From Pseudotabrizicola sp. (lineage in GTDB: Bacteria; Pseudomonadota; Alphaproteobacteria; Rhodobacterales; Rhodobacteraceae), in the NCBI RefSeq assembly GCF_030684215.1, contig NZ_JAUXOV010000065.1:62001-126000 (forward strand): DNA of 64,000 bases. The letters are read 5' to 3'. Below are positions 46,932 to 55,408 of the stretch, in pieces. The translations under genes and the position numbers were made by a program. Within the stretch, counting starts at the first letter, position 1. Every line of letters begins with the position of its first letter. A model generated the notes under the pieces. It searched no databases. It was not told the DNA's origin and saw only the letters and a program-made list of their open reading frames with translations.

Positions 46932-47273
46932 ATGTCCCTGATCGAACGCGTGACCCAAAGCGCAACCTTGCCCGAAGTAGATCGCCCAGACCCTGCCAAA
47001 CTGGTGTCAGGCGACCCGGTGCATACCACGTGGAATATCGAGGATGTGGATGGTCTCTATTGTGGCATGTGGGAATCGACCCCTGGTGCGTGGCAGGTGT
47101 CTTATGCGGAATGGGAATATATTCGCATCCTGTCGGGGTATTCCATTCTGCGCGGCGAGGACGGGTCGGAAACGCATCTGCGCGTGGGCGACAGCTATAT
47201 CATCCGGCCCGGCTTTGCGGGTGTGTGGGAAGTGGTGGAAACCACGCTGAAAGATTACGTCATTCGGGCTTAG
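46932..47273 (+). CDS. Small single-domain cupin
   Basis: 113 residues of the Cupin_3 (DUF861) type: [38 protein letters not shown] and [20 protein letters not shown] form the beta-barrel core. It lacks the two-histidine metal motif of classical cupins, so metal binding is doubtful. GGAGG lies 6 bases before the ATG. Its last 14 bases overlap the end of the convergent EamA transporter gene. The ligand or reaction is unknown. Confidence 0.85.
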   Translation: MSLIERVTQSATLPEVDRPDPAKLVSGDPVHTTWNIEDVDGLYCGMWESTPGAWQVSYAEWEYIRILSGYSILRGEDGSETHLRVGDSYIIRPGFAGVWEVVETTLKDYVIRA

Positions 47274-48156
47274 GCACAGGCTTGGGCTTGCGGCTGACCA
47301 TCGCCACCCCTGCACCCGCCAAGGCCAGCCCCAGCCATGCCAGCGGCGGCATCGCCTCACCCAACAGGGGCCATGCAAACAGCGCTGACATCGCGGGCAC
47401 AAGATAGAACAGCGCTGACACCCGGCTGACCTCACCCACCCGGATCATCGCCAGCAACAGCGACATGGCCAGCAGTGAATTGCCGATAACCAGATAGGCC
47501 ATTACTGCAATGAATTCGGCATCCCAAGTGATGCGGAAGGTTTCGGTCAACAGTGCAAGCGGCAGCGTAAACCCGGCCCCAACTGCGTACTGGATCATGT
47601 TTGATGTGACCGGATGCAGGCTGATGCCAAACCGCTTTTCATATAGCGTGCCTGCAGTAATGCCGATCAGCCCGCCGACGGCCAGCAGCAGGCCCCACGG
47701 GTTTTCCGCCTGCACCTGCGACCGTGCAAGGATTACCACCAACGCCCCCGCCAGCCCAAGCCCAAGCCCCGCCCAAGCGCGACGGCTGACGATTTCCCCC
47801 ACAAAGCGCGGTGCGATCAGCGCGACAAGGATGGGCTGGAGGCACACCACAATTGCGACGCCCGCTGCGGAAACCCCGGATTTGAACGCCAGATAGCACA
47901 GGCCGAAATAGCCCACCTGAATCAGAAAGCCGACCACCGCGACATCTACCCAACCGCGCAGAGTGGCCGGCATCGGTGGGCGCAAGGCGACGACAAAAGG
48001 AAGCAGCACCACCAGCACAAGGCAGTAACGCAGCGCCAGAATGGTCATCGGCTCGGCATGCGTAAGCCCCAATTTGGCAATGGCAAAGCCAGCCGACCAC
48101 AAGACCAGAAACACGGCCGGGGCGACGATCAGCCAAAGGGGGCGGGAAGGGTTCAT
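47260..48156 (-). CDS. DMT superfamily EamA transporter
   Basis: 298 residues with ten hydrophobic segments in two EamA repeats. Typical features are SAGFAIAKLGLTHAEPMTIL in helices 1-2 and WPLLGEAMPPLAWLGLALAG in the second repeat, and a lysine- and proline-rich end ([11 protein letters not shown]). Members export amino acids and other metabolites; the substrate here is unknown. Start ATG 48156 (MNPSRPLWLIVAP) fits the first helix; a longer frame upstream is not used. Confidence 0.9.
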   Translation of the reverse strand: MNPSRPLWLIVAPAVFLVLWSAGFAIAKLGLTHAEPMTILALRYCLVLVVLLPFVVALRPPMPATLRGWVDVAVVGFLIQVGYFGLCYLAFKSGVSAAGVAIVVCLQPILVALIAPRFVGEIVSRRAWAGLGLGLAGALVVILARSQVQAENPWGLLLAVGGLIGITAGTLYEKRFGISLHPVTSNMIQYAVGAGFTLPLALLTETFRITWDAEFIAVMAYLVIGNSLLAMSLLLAMIRVGEVSRVSALFYLVPAMSALFAWPLLGEAMPPLAWLGLALAGAGVAMVSRKPKPVPKPE

Positions 48157-48210
48157 GACGTGGACTATCGCGGGGCCCGCGCAGAAAAGAAAGGGGCCCC
48201 GCACGCCATA

Positions 48211-49041
48211 TCAAAGCGTTACGTAGTCACCATCACCGCCAGTGACCGGCGCGCCATCGCGCGGATCATCAAATACCGGGGCCTGTGTGTTGGCATTGGG
48301 GCCATAGATCACATCAGGATCAACGGTGCGGGATGGCAGGTCGATCCCGCGCCCGAAATTCTCGGGATCAACTCGCAGGGCTTCGGCTTCGGTGCGGACA
48401 TGAACAGGCGTACCCAGCGGCACCAGTTCAAACAGGTCGATGATGTCTTGATTGAACATGCGGATACAACCCGCCGACCCTGAATTCCCGATCGACTCCA
48501 TGTCATTGGTGCCATGGATACGGAAATAGGTGTCGCGCCCGCCTTTATAGAGATACAGCGCCCGCGCACCCAAGGGGCTACGCAGGCCGCCCGGAATACC
48601 TCTGGAAAAGGGGCCATAAACACTTGGCTCACGGCGGATCATATTCTGTGTCGGCGTCCAGCCCGGCCATTTGCGCTTTAGCTGGATCGTGCCGTTCCCG
48701 GCAAAGGCCAGACCGGCGCGGCCGACCCCAACGGGGTAGCGCACGGAATTGGACCCTTCACGTACGAAATACAGGAACTTTGAATAGGGATCGACGTCAA
48801 TCGTGCCAATAGGCTGCTCGCCCAGATATTGACCAGTGATCCGGCGGTTCGGGCTTTGCGTGTATTCGGCGGGAATGCCGGGCAATGAAAAACCGCTGTC
48901 AAAGATCGGCCCATATCCTGGCAGGTAGTTAGCAGACAGTCCGGGTTGATTGTCCCCCGACACGGCGGGCGCACAGGCGGAAAGGGCGGCAAAACCAGAC
49001 AAGGCAAGAAAGCTGCGGCGGTTGATTGGGGCAAAGGACAT
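48211..49041 (-). CDS. L,D-transpeptidase, YkuD family, exported
   Basis: 276 residues that would form 3-3 peptidoglycan crosslinks or attach proteins to the wall. The N-terminus NRRSFLALSGFAALSACAP combines a twin-arginine pattern with a possible lipobox (LSAC), so export by Tat and lipid anchoring are both possible. The catalytic domain has FRIHGTNDMESIGNSGSAGC followed by IRM, giving the His and Cys of the YkuD HxGx(n)ShGC motif. Upstream LGEQPIGTIDVDPYSKFLYF opens the domain. A single gene. Confidence 0.92.
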   Translation of the reverse strand: MSFAPINRRSFLALSGFAALSACAPAVSGDNQPGLSANYLPGYGPIFDSGFSLPGIPAEYTQSPNRRITGQYLGEQPIGTIDVDPYSKFLYFVREGSNSVRYPVGVGRAGLAFAGNGTIQLKRKWPGWTPTQNMIRREPSVYGPFSRGIPGGLRSPLGARALYLYKGGRDTYFRIHGTNDMESIGNSGSAGCIRMFNQDIIDLFELVPLGTPVHVRTEAEALRVDPENFGRGIDLPSRTVDPDVIYGPNANTQAPVFDDPRDGAPVTGGDGDYVTL

Positions 49042-49096
49042 GTGAAGCCTTATAAAACGAGTCGTCTGTTACCTATCATGCGAACTTGCTTAACGA

Positions 49097-49130
49097 AAAG
49101 ACCCGGGAAGAAGTTCCTTCCCGGGTCTTT
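49097..49130 (-). terminator. Strong intrinsic terminator
   Basis: A 14-bp perfect stem AAAGACCCGGGAAG/CTTCCCGGGTCTTT with a 6-base loop. On the minus strand it ends in TCTTTTCG, so it terminates the long phytase-like gene whose stop is at 49182. The matching A-run allows some function on the plus strand. Confidence 0.88.
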
Positions 49131-49181
49131 ACTCATATAGTGTTCATGTCACTGTCATGCAGCAGTCGTGACCTGCAATGA

Positions 49182-51350
49182 TCACTCGACCTTGCCGATT
49201 GACCAGAACAGGGTCTCGCCGGACGAGTCGGCCACGCCATCGTTGTCGGTGACAACCCAGCCCGTCCCGGTCGCATCGATGGCAAAGCCTTCGACCTTGT
49301 CCACGATATAGCCGTTCAGCACCGCCAGATCTGGCAGGAAGTCGCGTACCAGTTCCTTGGTCACAACCGGCAAGGCGCCGCCCAGTTCGGCGGGCTGCAT
49401 TTCCGTCACTGCCACGCGGTACAGCTTTTTGGTCACGGCCTTGTCTGCGATCTGATTGTCCCGCTCGATGATATAGACCCAATCGCCATGCAGGGTGATT
49501 TCCGACAGACCCATCCATGCGCCCGTCGTGGGGGTGTCCAGCGGGTAATGCACCGCCCCCCATGTCTTGTCGGCTGTGTTATAGGCCAGCAGTTTGGCCA
49601 TGCCCTTGGGGTCGTCCTTCCACTCACGCTGCACAGCCATCCACAGCCAGTCACCGGCCACGGTGATGCCCTCAAATCCGAACCGGATTTCATGCGGCAG
49701 CAGGGTTTCGGGCAGGGCTATTTCTTGCTTGATCTCTCCATTCTCGTTCACATTGTAGATCGCATGCGGGATCAAACGGTCGCTGCGGCCCTCTGATGCC
49801 AGCCAGAAGCCACCCTTGCCGTCGGGCGCGATGCCTTCGATGTCAAGTTTCTGCGCCGGATGGCCGCCGCGGGTGATGTCCAGCGCGGCGGTAATTCGGG
49901 CTGGCGTCTGCATGGCGTCGATGGTGTAGATGCGTGGCATCGCGCCATACACACTGTCAGACACGGCATAAAGCTGGCCGGGTTCTGTGCCCGCGGTCAG
50001 GCCAGACAACGCGCCCCAGCCGATCAGCGGATCAGACCCTGGGCTGGTCAGCATCGGGTAGGCGGCGGGTGCCTCGGTCCGCTCGTAGATCATGACATGC
50101 GCCGGGGCGAGACCATCTGCGCGCAGGTCCACCTCATTTGCGGTGATCAGCAGGTTGCGCTCCGGGATGGTCGCGATGCCTTCGGGCGACACGCCCGACG
50201 GCAGCAGCTGGCGCAAGATCGGGTTGGTCGGGTCGGTCAGGTCATAGACCGCGATCACAGACCCACGTTCGGACGCCACGAACGCCATCGGCACACCGTC
50301 AAAGGTGTCGAACTTCACCGATTCCAGCTCTGTGCCCTTGGTGTGGCTCCGGTGTTCCGGGTAGTGGCCGATCTCGGCAATCGCACGCTCCAGCGAGGCG
50401 CCTGAATCCCAGACCAGCGTGCCATCCTTGTGGAAAATCGACCATGTGCGGCTGCCACCCTTCCAGTCGCCTTCATTCGCCATTGCGACATGATCGCCGT
50501 CGATCCATGCAATTGCATCAGGCTCGCGTGGCACAGCGCCCTTGGTTTCAGCAAAGTCCAGACGGCCATCGCGCTTGGTGTCGATGCCCGACACCCCTAA
50601 CTCGCCCGCGTTGAAATGGCTGGTCACGGTGCCATCTGCCCCGATTACCACGATGTGGTTGTTTTCCTGCAGGGTGACAACAATTTCACCCGCAGCGTTC
50701 ACATCTACATATTCCGGCTCTGGATCTTCAGGCGCGATATCGGCCAGCCCGGTCAGGTTGATGCGCAGTTGTGCCGCGCAATCAGCCACACCGTCCACGA
50801 CTGGCAGTTTGACGACATATCCTGCAGGCATCTGCGGCAAGCCACCATCGCCCAGATCCTCGTCACGCTCATTCTCGATGGCAATGGCGAGGAATGACCC
50901 GTCCGGTGCCTTGGCCACCGCATCCGGCTGGCCGCCGATGTCGCATTCAGCAGTGATTCTGCGGGTGGCCGGATCAATCGTCACCAGCTTGCCCGACGGG
51001 TTGGTAAAGCTCTCGCTGGTGTTCACGCCAGCAAAAATCTTGTCGCCGATGAACACGGCGGTCGTTGGCTCACCACCCACGTCGATATTGCCCATGGCCT
51101 TCGGCGCACTTGCGTCGCTGATGTCGATCAGGCCGACCACGCCCAACGGGCTGTCGGTGTAGACCAACGTCATTCCATCCTCGGACGCAGAGATGATCTC
51201 GGCGCTGGTTTCGCGCGCTGCATCTTCGCCCGTAGCCATGTTCTGAGGCGTGGCAAAGCTTGCAATGCGGTTGAAGTTCATGTCAGCCAGTGCTGGGAAC
51301 GCGGCAAAAATGGCCAGCGCAGACGTTAGGCCAAGGGGTTTGATCGGCAT
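49182..51350 (-). CDS. Exported beta-propeller protein with esterase-like/phytase-like domain
   Basis: 722 residues with a signal peptide (MPIKPLGLTSALAIFAAFPA, cleaved near ALA-DM). Residues about 25-420 look like an LVIVD/choice-of-anchor-I beta-propeller (VVGLIDISDASAPKAMGNID, SVIAVYDLTDPTNPILRQLL). Residues about 430-720 match the esterase-like activity of phytase family (LIGWGALSGLTAGTEPGQLY, DIEGIAPDGKGGFWLASEGR, FGFEGITVAGDWLWMAVQ). The protein is probably periplasmic or secreted and metal dependent, possibly a phosphoesterase; substrate and activity are inferred only from the family. It is monocistronic, with a strong terminator downstream. Confidence 0.85.
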   Translation of the reverse strand: MPIKPLGLTSALAIFAAFPALADMNFNRIASFATPQNMATGEDAARETSAEIISASEDGMTLVYTDSPLGVVGLIDISDASAPKAMGNIDVGGEPTTAVFIGDKIFAGVNTSESFTNPSGKLVTIDPATRRITAECDIGGQPDAVAKAPDGSFLAIAIENERDEDLGDGGLPQMPAGYVVKLPVVDGVADCAAQLRINLTGLADIAPEDPEPEYVDVNAAGEIVVTLQENNHIVVIGADGTVTSHFNAGELGVSGIDTKRDGRLDFAETKGAVPREPDAIAWIDGDHVAMANEGDWKGGSRTWSIFHKDGTLVWDSGASLERAIAEIGHYPEHRSHTKGTELESVKFDTFDGVPMAFVASERGSVIAVYDLTDPTNPILRQLLPSGVSPEGIATIPERNLLITANEVDLRADGLAPAHVMIYERTEAPAAYPMLTSPGSDPLIGWGALSGLTAGTEPGQLYAVSDSVYGAMPRIYTIDAMQTPARITAALDITRGGHPAQKLDIEGIAPDGKGGFWLASEGRSDRLIPHAIYNVNENGEIKQEIALPETLLPHEIRFGFEGITVAGDWLWMAVQREWKDDPKGMAKLLAYNTADKTWGAVHYPLDTPTTGAWMGLSEITLHGDWVYIIERDNQIADKAVTKKLYRVAVTEMQPAELGGALPVVTKELVRDFLPDLAVLNGYIVDKVEGFAIDATGTGWVVTDNDGVADSSGETLFWSIGKVE

Positions 51351-51531
51351 GGGGGCATCCTCGTTCAGTCAAAAAGTCCTGCCGAGGCTTGGGCTGCTTA
51401 GATCAAGATCTGATGATGAGCGTGTGACCGTTGCATGAATTTCCGCATCGGCGAAACTTTGCCGGGAACCATTTGGCTGTCACAAGTGTTAGTCAGCATA
51501 GCCCCCGCAAGCGGGGCGTCAGAAAGGGACT

Positions 51532-51789
51532 ATGATGGCCATTGAATCACTTCTTATCATTCTGCTCGTCGGCGCAATCGCAGGCTGGCTGGCCGGACAG
51601 ATCGTCAAAGGCTACGGCTTTGGTCTGTTGGGCAACATTGTTGTCGGGATCGTCGGCGCACTGATCGCTGGCTTTTTGTTCCCGGCCATCGGCCTTGGCC
51701 TTGGCGGCGGCATCCTCGGTTCGATCATCGCGGCCACGCTTGGCGCTGTGATCTTGCTGTTCCTGATCCGCCTGATCAAGCGCGCCTGA
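51532..51789 (+). CDS. GlsB/YeaQ/YmgE-family membrane protein
   Basis: 85 residues with three hydrophobic helices and the glycine-rich family pattern: ESLLIILLVGAIAGWLAGQI, VKGYGFGLLGNIVVGIVGA and ILGSIIAATLGAVILLFLIR. Members respond to stress in various bacteria, but their action is unknown. Start ATG 51532, or ATG 51535; AGAAAGGGAC precedes both. It is followed 20 bases later by a strong terminator. Confidence 0.93.
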   Translation: MMAIESLLIILLVGAIAGWLAGQIVKGYGFGLLGNIVVGIVGALIAGFLFPAIGLGLGGGILGSIIAATLGAVILLFLIRLIKRA

Positions 51790-51809
51790 GCGCTTTGCCA
51801 GCACAGACA

Positions 51810-51835
51810 AAGGCCGGGGAGACCCCCGGCCTTTT
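51810..51835 (+). terminator. Intrinsic terminator after the GlsB-type gene
   Basis: A 10-bp stem AAGGCCGGGG/CCCCGGCCTT with loop AGAC, continued by TTTTCATTT on the plus strand. It ends the GlsB-type transcript before the convergent creatinase gene. Confidence 0.9.
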
Positions 51836-51855
51836 CATTTACTGCCCTTTTTCGT

Positions 51856-53070
51856 TTATCCCACCACGTTGAAATCTGGTCCGTAGGGATAGTGCGTTAT
51901 GTCTTCGGGCGCATCTTCGGTCACGACAAAGATATCATGCTCGCGGTAGCCGCCCGCACCCGGCTGGCCATGGGGAATGGTCAGCATCGGCTCCATTGAA
52001 ATCACCATGCCGGGTTCCAGCACTGTGTCGATATCTTCGCGCAGCTCCAGCGCCGCCTCGCGTCCGTAGTAGTGCGACAGGATGCCGAAACTGTGGCCAT
52101 AGCCAAAGGTCCGGTATTGCAGCATGTCACGCTCGGCCAGGAAGGTGTTGATCTTGGACGTAATCTCGGCACAAGACGCACCGGGCCGCAGCAACGTCAT
52201 GCCGTATTCATGCGCATCGATGTTGTGCTGCCACACTGCCATGGATGCCGCGTCCACCTCACCCACAAACAGCGTGCGTTCAAGCGCAGTGTAATAGCCC
52301 GAGATCATCGGAAAGCAGTTCAGGCTAAGGATATCGCCGCGCTTCAGCTTGCGGTTTGTCACCGGGTTATGTGCGCCATCGGTGTTCAGCCCTGACTGGA
52401 ACCAGACCCAGGTGTCACGGTATTCCGCATCGGGAAATCGCTTGGCAACCTCGCGTTCCATCGCGTCGCGGCCCGCTATTGAAATCTCCAACTCGGTCGC
52501 CCCAACTGCAATGGCCTCTCGGATGGCATAGCCGCCCACATCAGCCACATTGGCCCCGTGCTTGATCAGCGCAATCTCGGCGGGTGATTTCATCATCCGT
52601 TGCTGCATGGTTGCGGGGGCGATATCCATGCCGCGCTTCGGCTTCAGGAAAGCGTTGAGCTTTTCGGCCCGCTCCATCGTCAGATGATCGGCTTCACAGC
52701 CGACCGCCTTTCCGGTTCCGGTGATGCTGGACACGACGCGCCAGAAATTGTCGCGCGTCCAGTCGGTATAGGTGATGTTGTCGCCCACAGACCGGCGCCA
52801 CGGCTGGCCCGCATCAATGCCGGCGCTGACGGTGACGCAGTCGGTTTTGGTGACGACACAGGCATAAGGCCGGCCAAAGGTGCAATACAAAAAGCCTGAG
52901 TAATAGGCGACGTTGTGCATGCTGGTCAGCACCACTGCATCAAGGCTGTGCAGTTCCATGATATCGCGCAGACCGGCGAGACGGTCTTCGTAGTCGCTAG
53001 CCGCAAAGGGCAGCGCATCTTTGGCATCGCCATTGTGGAAACGGTAATGTTCAGGGCGGATCAGTTCCAT
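51856..53070 (-). CDS. Creatinase (creatine amidinohydrolase)
   Basis: 404 residues, the length of Pseudomonas creatinase, which splits creatine into sarcosine and urea. Similarity runs end to end: FLYCTFGRPYACVVTKTD, DAGQPWRRSVGDNITYTDW, WVWFQSGLNTDGAHNPVTNR, GDILSLNCFPMISGYYTALE, LQYRTFGYGHSFGILSHYYG and VLEPGMVISMEPMLTIPHG. The catalytic His of DGAHNP and the Glu residues of ALERTLF and SMEPML are present. It belongs to the pita-bread M24 fold without metal. ATG 53070 (MELIRPEHYRFHNGD) is chosen over TTG 53082. No creatininase or sarcosine oxidase gene is nearby. Confidence 0.9.
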   Translation of the reverse strand: MELIRPEHYRFHNGDAKDALPFAASDYEDRLAGLRDIMELHSLDAVVLTSMHNVAYYSGFLYCTFGRPYACVVTKTDCVTVSAGIDAGQPWRRSVGDNITYTDWTRDNFWRVVSSITGTGKAVGCEADHLTMERAEKLNAFLKPKRGMDIAPATMQQRMMKSPAEIALIKHGANVADVGGYAIREAIAVGATELEISIAGRDAMEREVAKRFPDAEYRDTWVWFQSGLNTDGAHNPVTNRKLKRGDILSLNCFPMISGYYTALERTLFVGEVDAASMAVWQHNIDAHEYGMTLLRPGASCAEITSKINTFLAERDMLQYRTFGYGHSFGILSHYYGREAALELREDIDTVLEPGMVISMEPMLTIPHGQPGAGGYREHDIFVVTEDAPEDITHYPYGPDFNVVG

Positions 53071-53304
53071 GTCAGACCTCAATCATGGGGCCGGACACAC
53101 TGCCCGGAACCCCGAAAGGTCCCGGCGTGCAGGACGAAAGCGGCGAGGCCGCAAGCAGCGGAAAGAATTTTCCTTGTGGCGACGCCATCGCCACGGCTCG
53201 CGCGCATCATGCCCGTACCGGATAATTGCCGCAAGGGGCTGGTTGTGGGGTGGGGCGGGTACTTTTGCACGCATCAAAGAGGTACCCGCACCCACCACCC
53301 GCCG

Positions 53305-54147
53305 TTACAGCGCGTCCAAATCTGCCGCTGAATGGCGCTCTGGCAATTGCTCATGCGGCTCGCCCCAGTTGCGGTTGACCTTGCGGCCGCGCGTCACCGC
53401 CGGGCGGGCGTCAATCTTTTCGGCCCAAGCCATGACGTGTTTGTAAGACGTCACATCCAGAAACTCTGCGGCATTATAGGCCCGGCCCAGCACCAGCCCG
53501 CCATACCACGGCCAGATCGCCATATCGGCAATGCTGTAGTCATCGCCCGCCACATAGGCATGTTCGGCCAGCTGCCGGTCCAGCACGTCAAGCTGGCGCT
53601 TGGTTTCCATTGCATAGCGGTTGATCGGGTATTCATACTTCTCTGGTGCATAGGCGTAGAAGTGGCCAAAGCCTCCTCCCAGAAACGGCGCCGATCCCAT
53701 CTGCCACATCAACCAGTTCATCACTTCAGTCCGCCTCGCACCTGAAGCGGGCAGGAATGCCCCGAACTTTTCGGCAAGATGCAGCAGGATCGACCCGGAT
53801 TCGAACACACGCAGCGGTTCAGCGCCCGAGTAATCCATCAATGCAGGAATCTTCGAGTTGGGATTCGCGGCGGTAAAGCCCGAACCAAACTGGTCGCCAT
53901 CACCTATCTTGATGATCCACGCGTCGTATTCAGCGGCATGCCCTGCCTCTAGCAGTTCCTCGAACATCACGGTGACCTTCACCCCGTTCGGTGTCGCCAG
54001 TGAATACAGCTGAAACGGATGGTCTCCGCGTGGCAGATCCTTGTCATGCGTGGCCCCGGCAATCGGCCGGTTGGTGCTGGCAAACTGCCCGCCGTTTTCT
54101 TTGTCCCAAGTCCAGACCTTTGGCGGAACGTAGGTGGTGTCGGTCAT
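53305..54147 (-). CDS. yghU: YghU-type glutathione S-transferase
   Basis: 280 residues of the Nu-class disulfide-bond reductase GST family. The long N-terminal arm TYVPPKVWTWDKENGGQFAS and NRPIAGATHDKDLPRGDHPF is the YghU hallmark. The thioredoxin-like domain has QLYSLATPNGVKVTVMFEEL and PNSKIPALMD, with the glutathione-binding FESGSILLHLAEKFG. The helical domain contains FLGGGFGHFYAYAPEKYEY and ADMAIWPWYGG. These enzymes reduce disulfides with bound glutathione. Start ATG 54147 (MTDTTYVPP). Confidence 0.93.
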   Translation of the reverse strand: MTDTTYVPPKVWTWDKENGGQFASTNRPIAGATHDKDLPRGDHPFQLYSLATPNGVKVTVMFEELLEAGHAAEYDAWIIKIGDGDQFGSGFTAANPNSKIPALMDYSGAEPLRVFESGSILLHLAEKFGAFLPASGARRTEVMNWLMWQMGSAPFLGGGFGHFYAYAPEKYEYPINRYAMETKRQLDVLDRQLAEHAYVAGDDYSIADMAIWPWYGGLVLGRAYNAAEFLDVTSYKHVMAWAEKIDARPAVTRGRKVNRNWGEPHEQLPERHSAADLDAL

Positions 54148-54249
54148 GGTGGTCCCCATTTGATTGGTCGCGCTTTGGACAAAAACCTAAGCGCTCGGTC
54201 CGTTGTCGGCAATGGCCGCAAGTTGCAGGGTCACTGTGCGCCCCTGCTG

Positions 54250-54615
54250 TTATCGCCAGATCACAAGTCGCCCCGGCCCCTGCGCGGCCAAAATCAGCAA
54301 GCCTCCCGCAACCGACCAGTTCTTGACCATGATTGTCACTTGCCAGTGGTCTGCCCGAAGCTGCCAATGGAAAAAGCTGGTCATCAGACAATAACCTGCC
54401 AGCCCTGCCGCCCAAAGCGCTACGCGCGGCCCCAGCACCAACCCAAGCGCTGCAATCAGGTTGAACAGCGACACTGGCCAAGCCAAAGCCCCCGGCAATC
54501 CCACGCCCGCCAGCATCGCCTGCACCGGCGCCGGATCGGCCAGCTTTTGCACCGCTCCGCCAAAAAACAACAGCGCGATCAGAACCCGTCCGGTAAAGTT
54601 GAGCCAGTCCGCCAT
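54250..54615 (-). CDS. DoxX family membrane protein
   Basis: 121 residues with four hydrophobic segments and the DoxX pattern: RVLIALLFFGGAVQKLADPA at the N-terminus, LFNLIAALGLVLGPRVA and MVKNWSVAGGLLILAAQGPG at the end. Members are quinone- or redox-related membrane proteins of poorly defined role. Its ATG overlaps the stop of the upstream SDR gene by 1 base (GTG 54618 would give a 4-base overlap), so the two are co-translated. Confidence 0.88.
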   Translation of the reverse strand: MADWLNFTGRVLIALLFFGGAVQKLADPAPVQAMLAGVGLPGALAWPVSLFNLIAALGLVLGPRVALWAAGLAGYCLMTSFFHWQLRADHWQVTIMVKNWSVAGGLLILAAQGPGRLVIWR

Positions 54616-55313
54616 CACACCGACCGCATAATCCCGCCATCCACCCGCAGGTTCTGCCCGGTGATATACCCCGCCGCGTCCGACGCAAGGAACGCCACCG
54701 TTGTCGCAATCTCCTCGACCCGGCCATAGCGGCCCATCGGGATGCGGGCGCGGAACGCCTCTTTCTCGGGCAGGCTGTCGATGAAACCGGGCAGCACATT
54801 GTTGATGCGAATGCCCTTGGGCGCGTATTGATCGGCATAAAGTTTTGTAAATGCCGCCAGCCCCGCCCGCGCCACGCCACTGGTGGGAAAGGTCGGGTCC
54901 GGCTCGAACGTGGCGAATGTGGTGATGTTGATAATCGCACCCTTACCCTGCGCCGCCATGATCGGGGTCACGGCGCGGATCGGGCGCACGGCCGACAGGA
55001 AATAGATCTCGAACCCCTGATGCCAGCCCTCATCGGTGATCTCGACCAGCTGCGCGCGTGGCCCATGGCCTGCGCTGTTCACCAGCACATCAATGGGCCC
55101 GAAACGCTCCATTGTGGCGGCGATCAGCCGGTCCACATCGGCCTGCACCTGATTTGACCCTGTAACACCCACGCCGCCCAGTTCTGTCGCCAATGCCTCG
55201 CCCTTGCCGGATGAAGACAGGATCGACACGGCATAGCCGTCAGCAGCCAGCTTGCGCGCCGATGCTGCCCCCATGCCGGACCCGCCGGCCATTAAAACCG
55301 TTACCTTTTGCAT
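54615..55313 (-). CDS. SDR-fold protein with a degenerate active site
   Basis: 232 residues with a Rossmann dinucleotide loop MAGGSGMGAASA, VLVNSAGHG and the C-terminal SDAAGYITGQNLRVDGGIM of FabG-like SDRs. Where the catalytic YxxxK should be, the sequence is FPTSGVARAGLAAFTK: by alignment with YSASKAG the tyrosine is serine and the lysine arginine, and the catalytic serine region reads NITTF. It may act as a non-canonical enzyme or a binding protein. It is coupled to the DoxX gene downstream and divergent from the P1 peptidase gene. Confidence 0.85.
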   Translation of the reverse strand: MQKVTVLMAGGSGMGAASARKLAADGYAVSILSSSGKGEALATELGGVGVTGSNQVQADVDRLIAATMERFGPIDVLVNSAGHGPRAQLVEITDEGWHQGFEIYFLSAVRPIRAVTPIMAAQGKGAIINITTFATFEPDPTFPTSGVARAGLAAFTKLYADQYAPKGIRINNVLPGFIDSLPEKEAFRARIPMGRYGRVEEIATTVAFLASDAAGYITGQNLRVDGGIMRSV

Positions 55314-55408
55314 TTGCGTTCTCCCGTGCCCCTCTGCTGCACCCTGCCATGCCCCGCGCGGCGGTGAAAGGTCTTGCCAAAGCCCGCGATTTGCGGCCCC
55401 CTTGGCCC

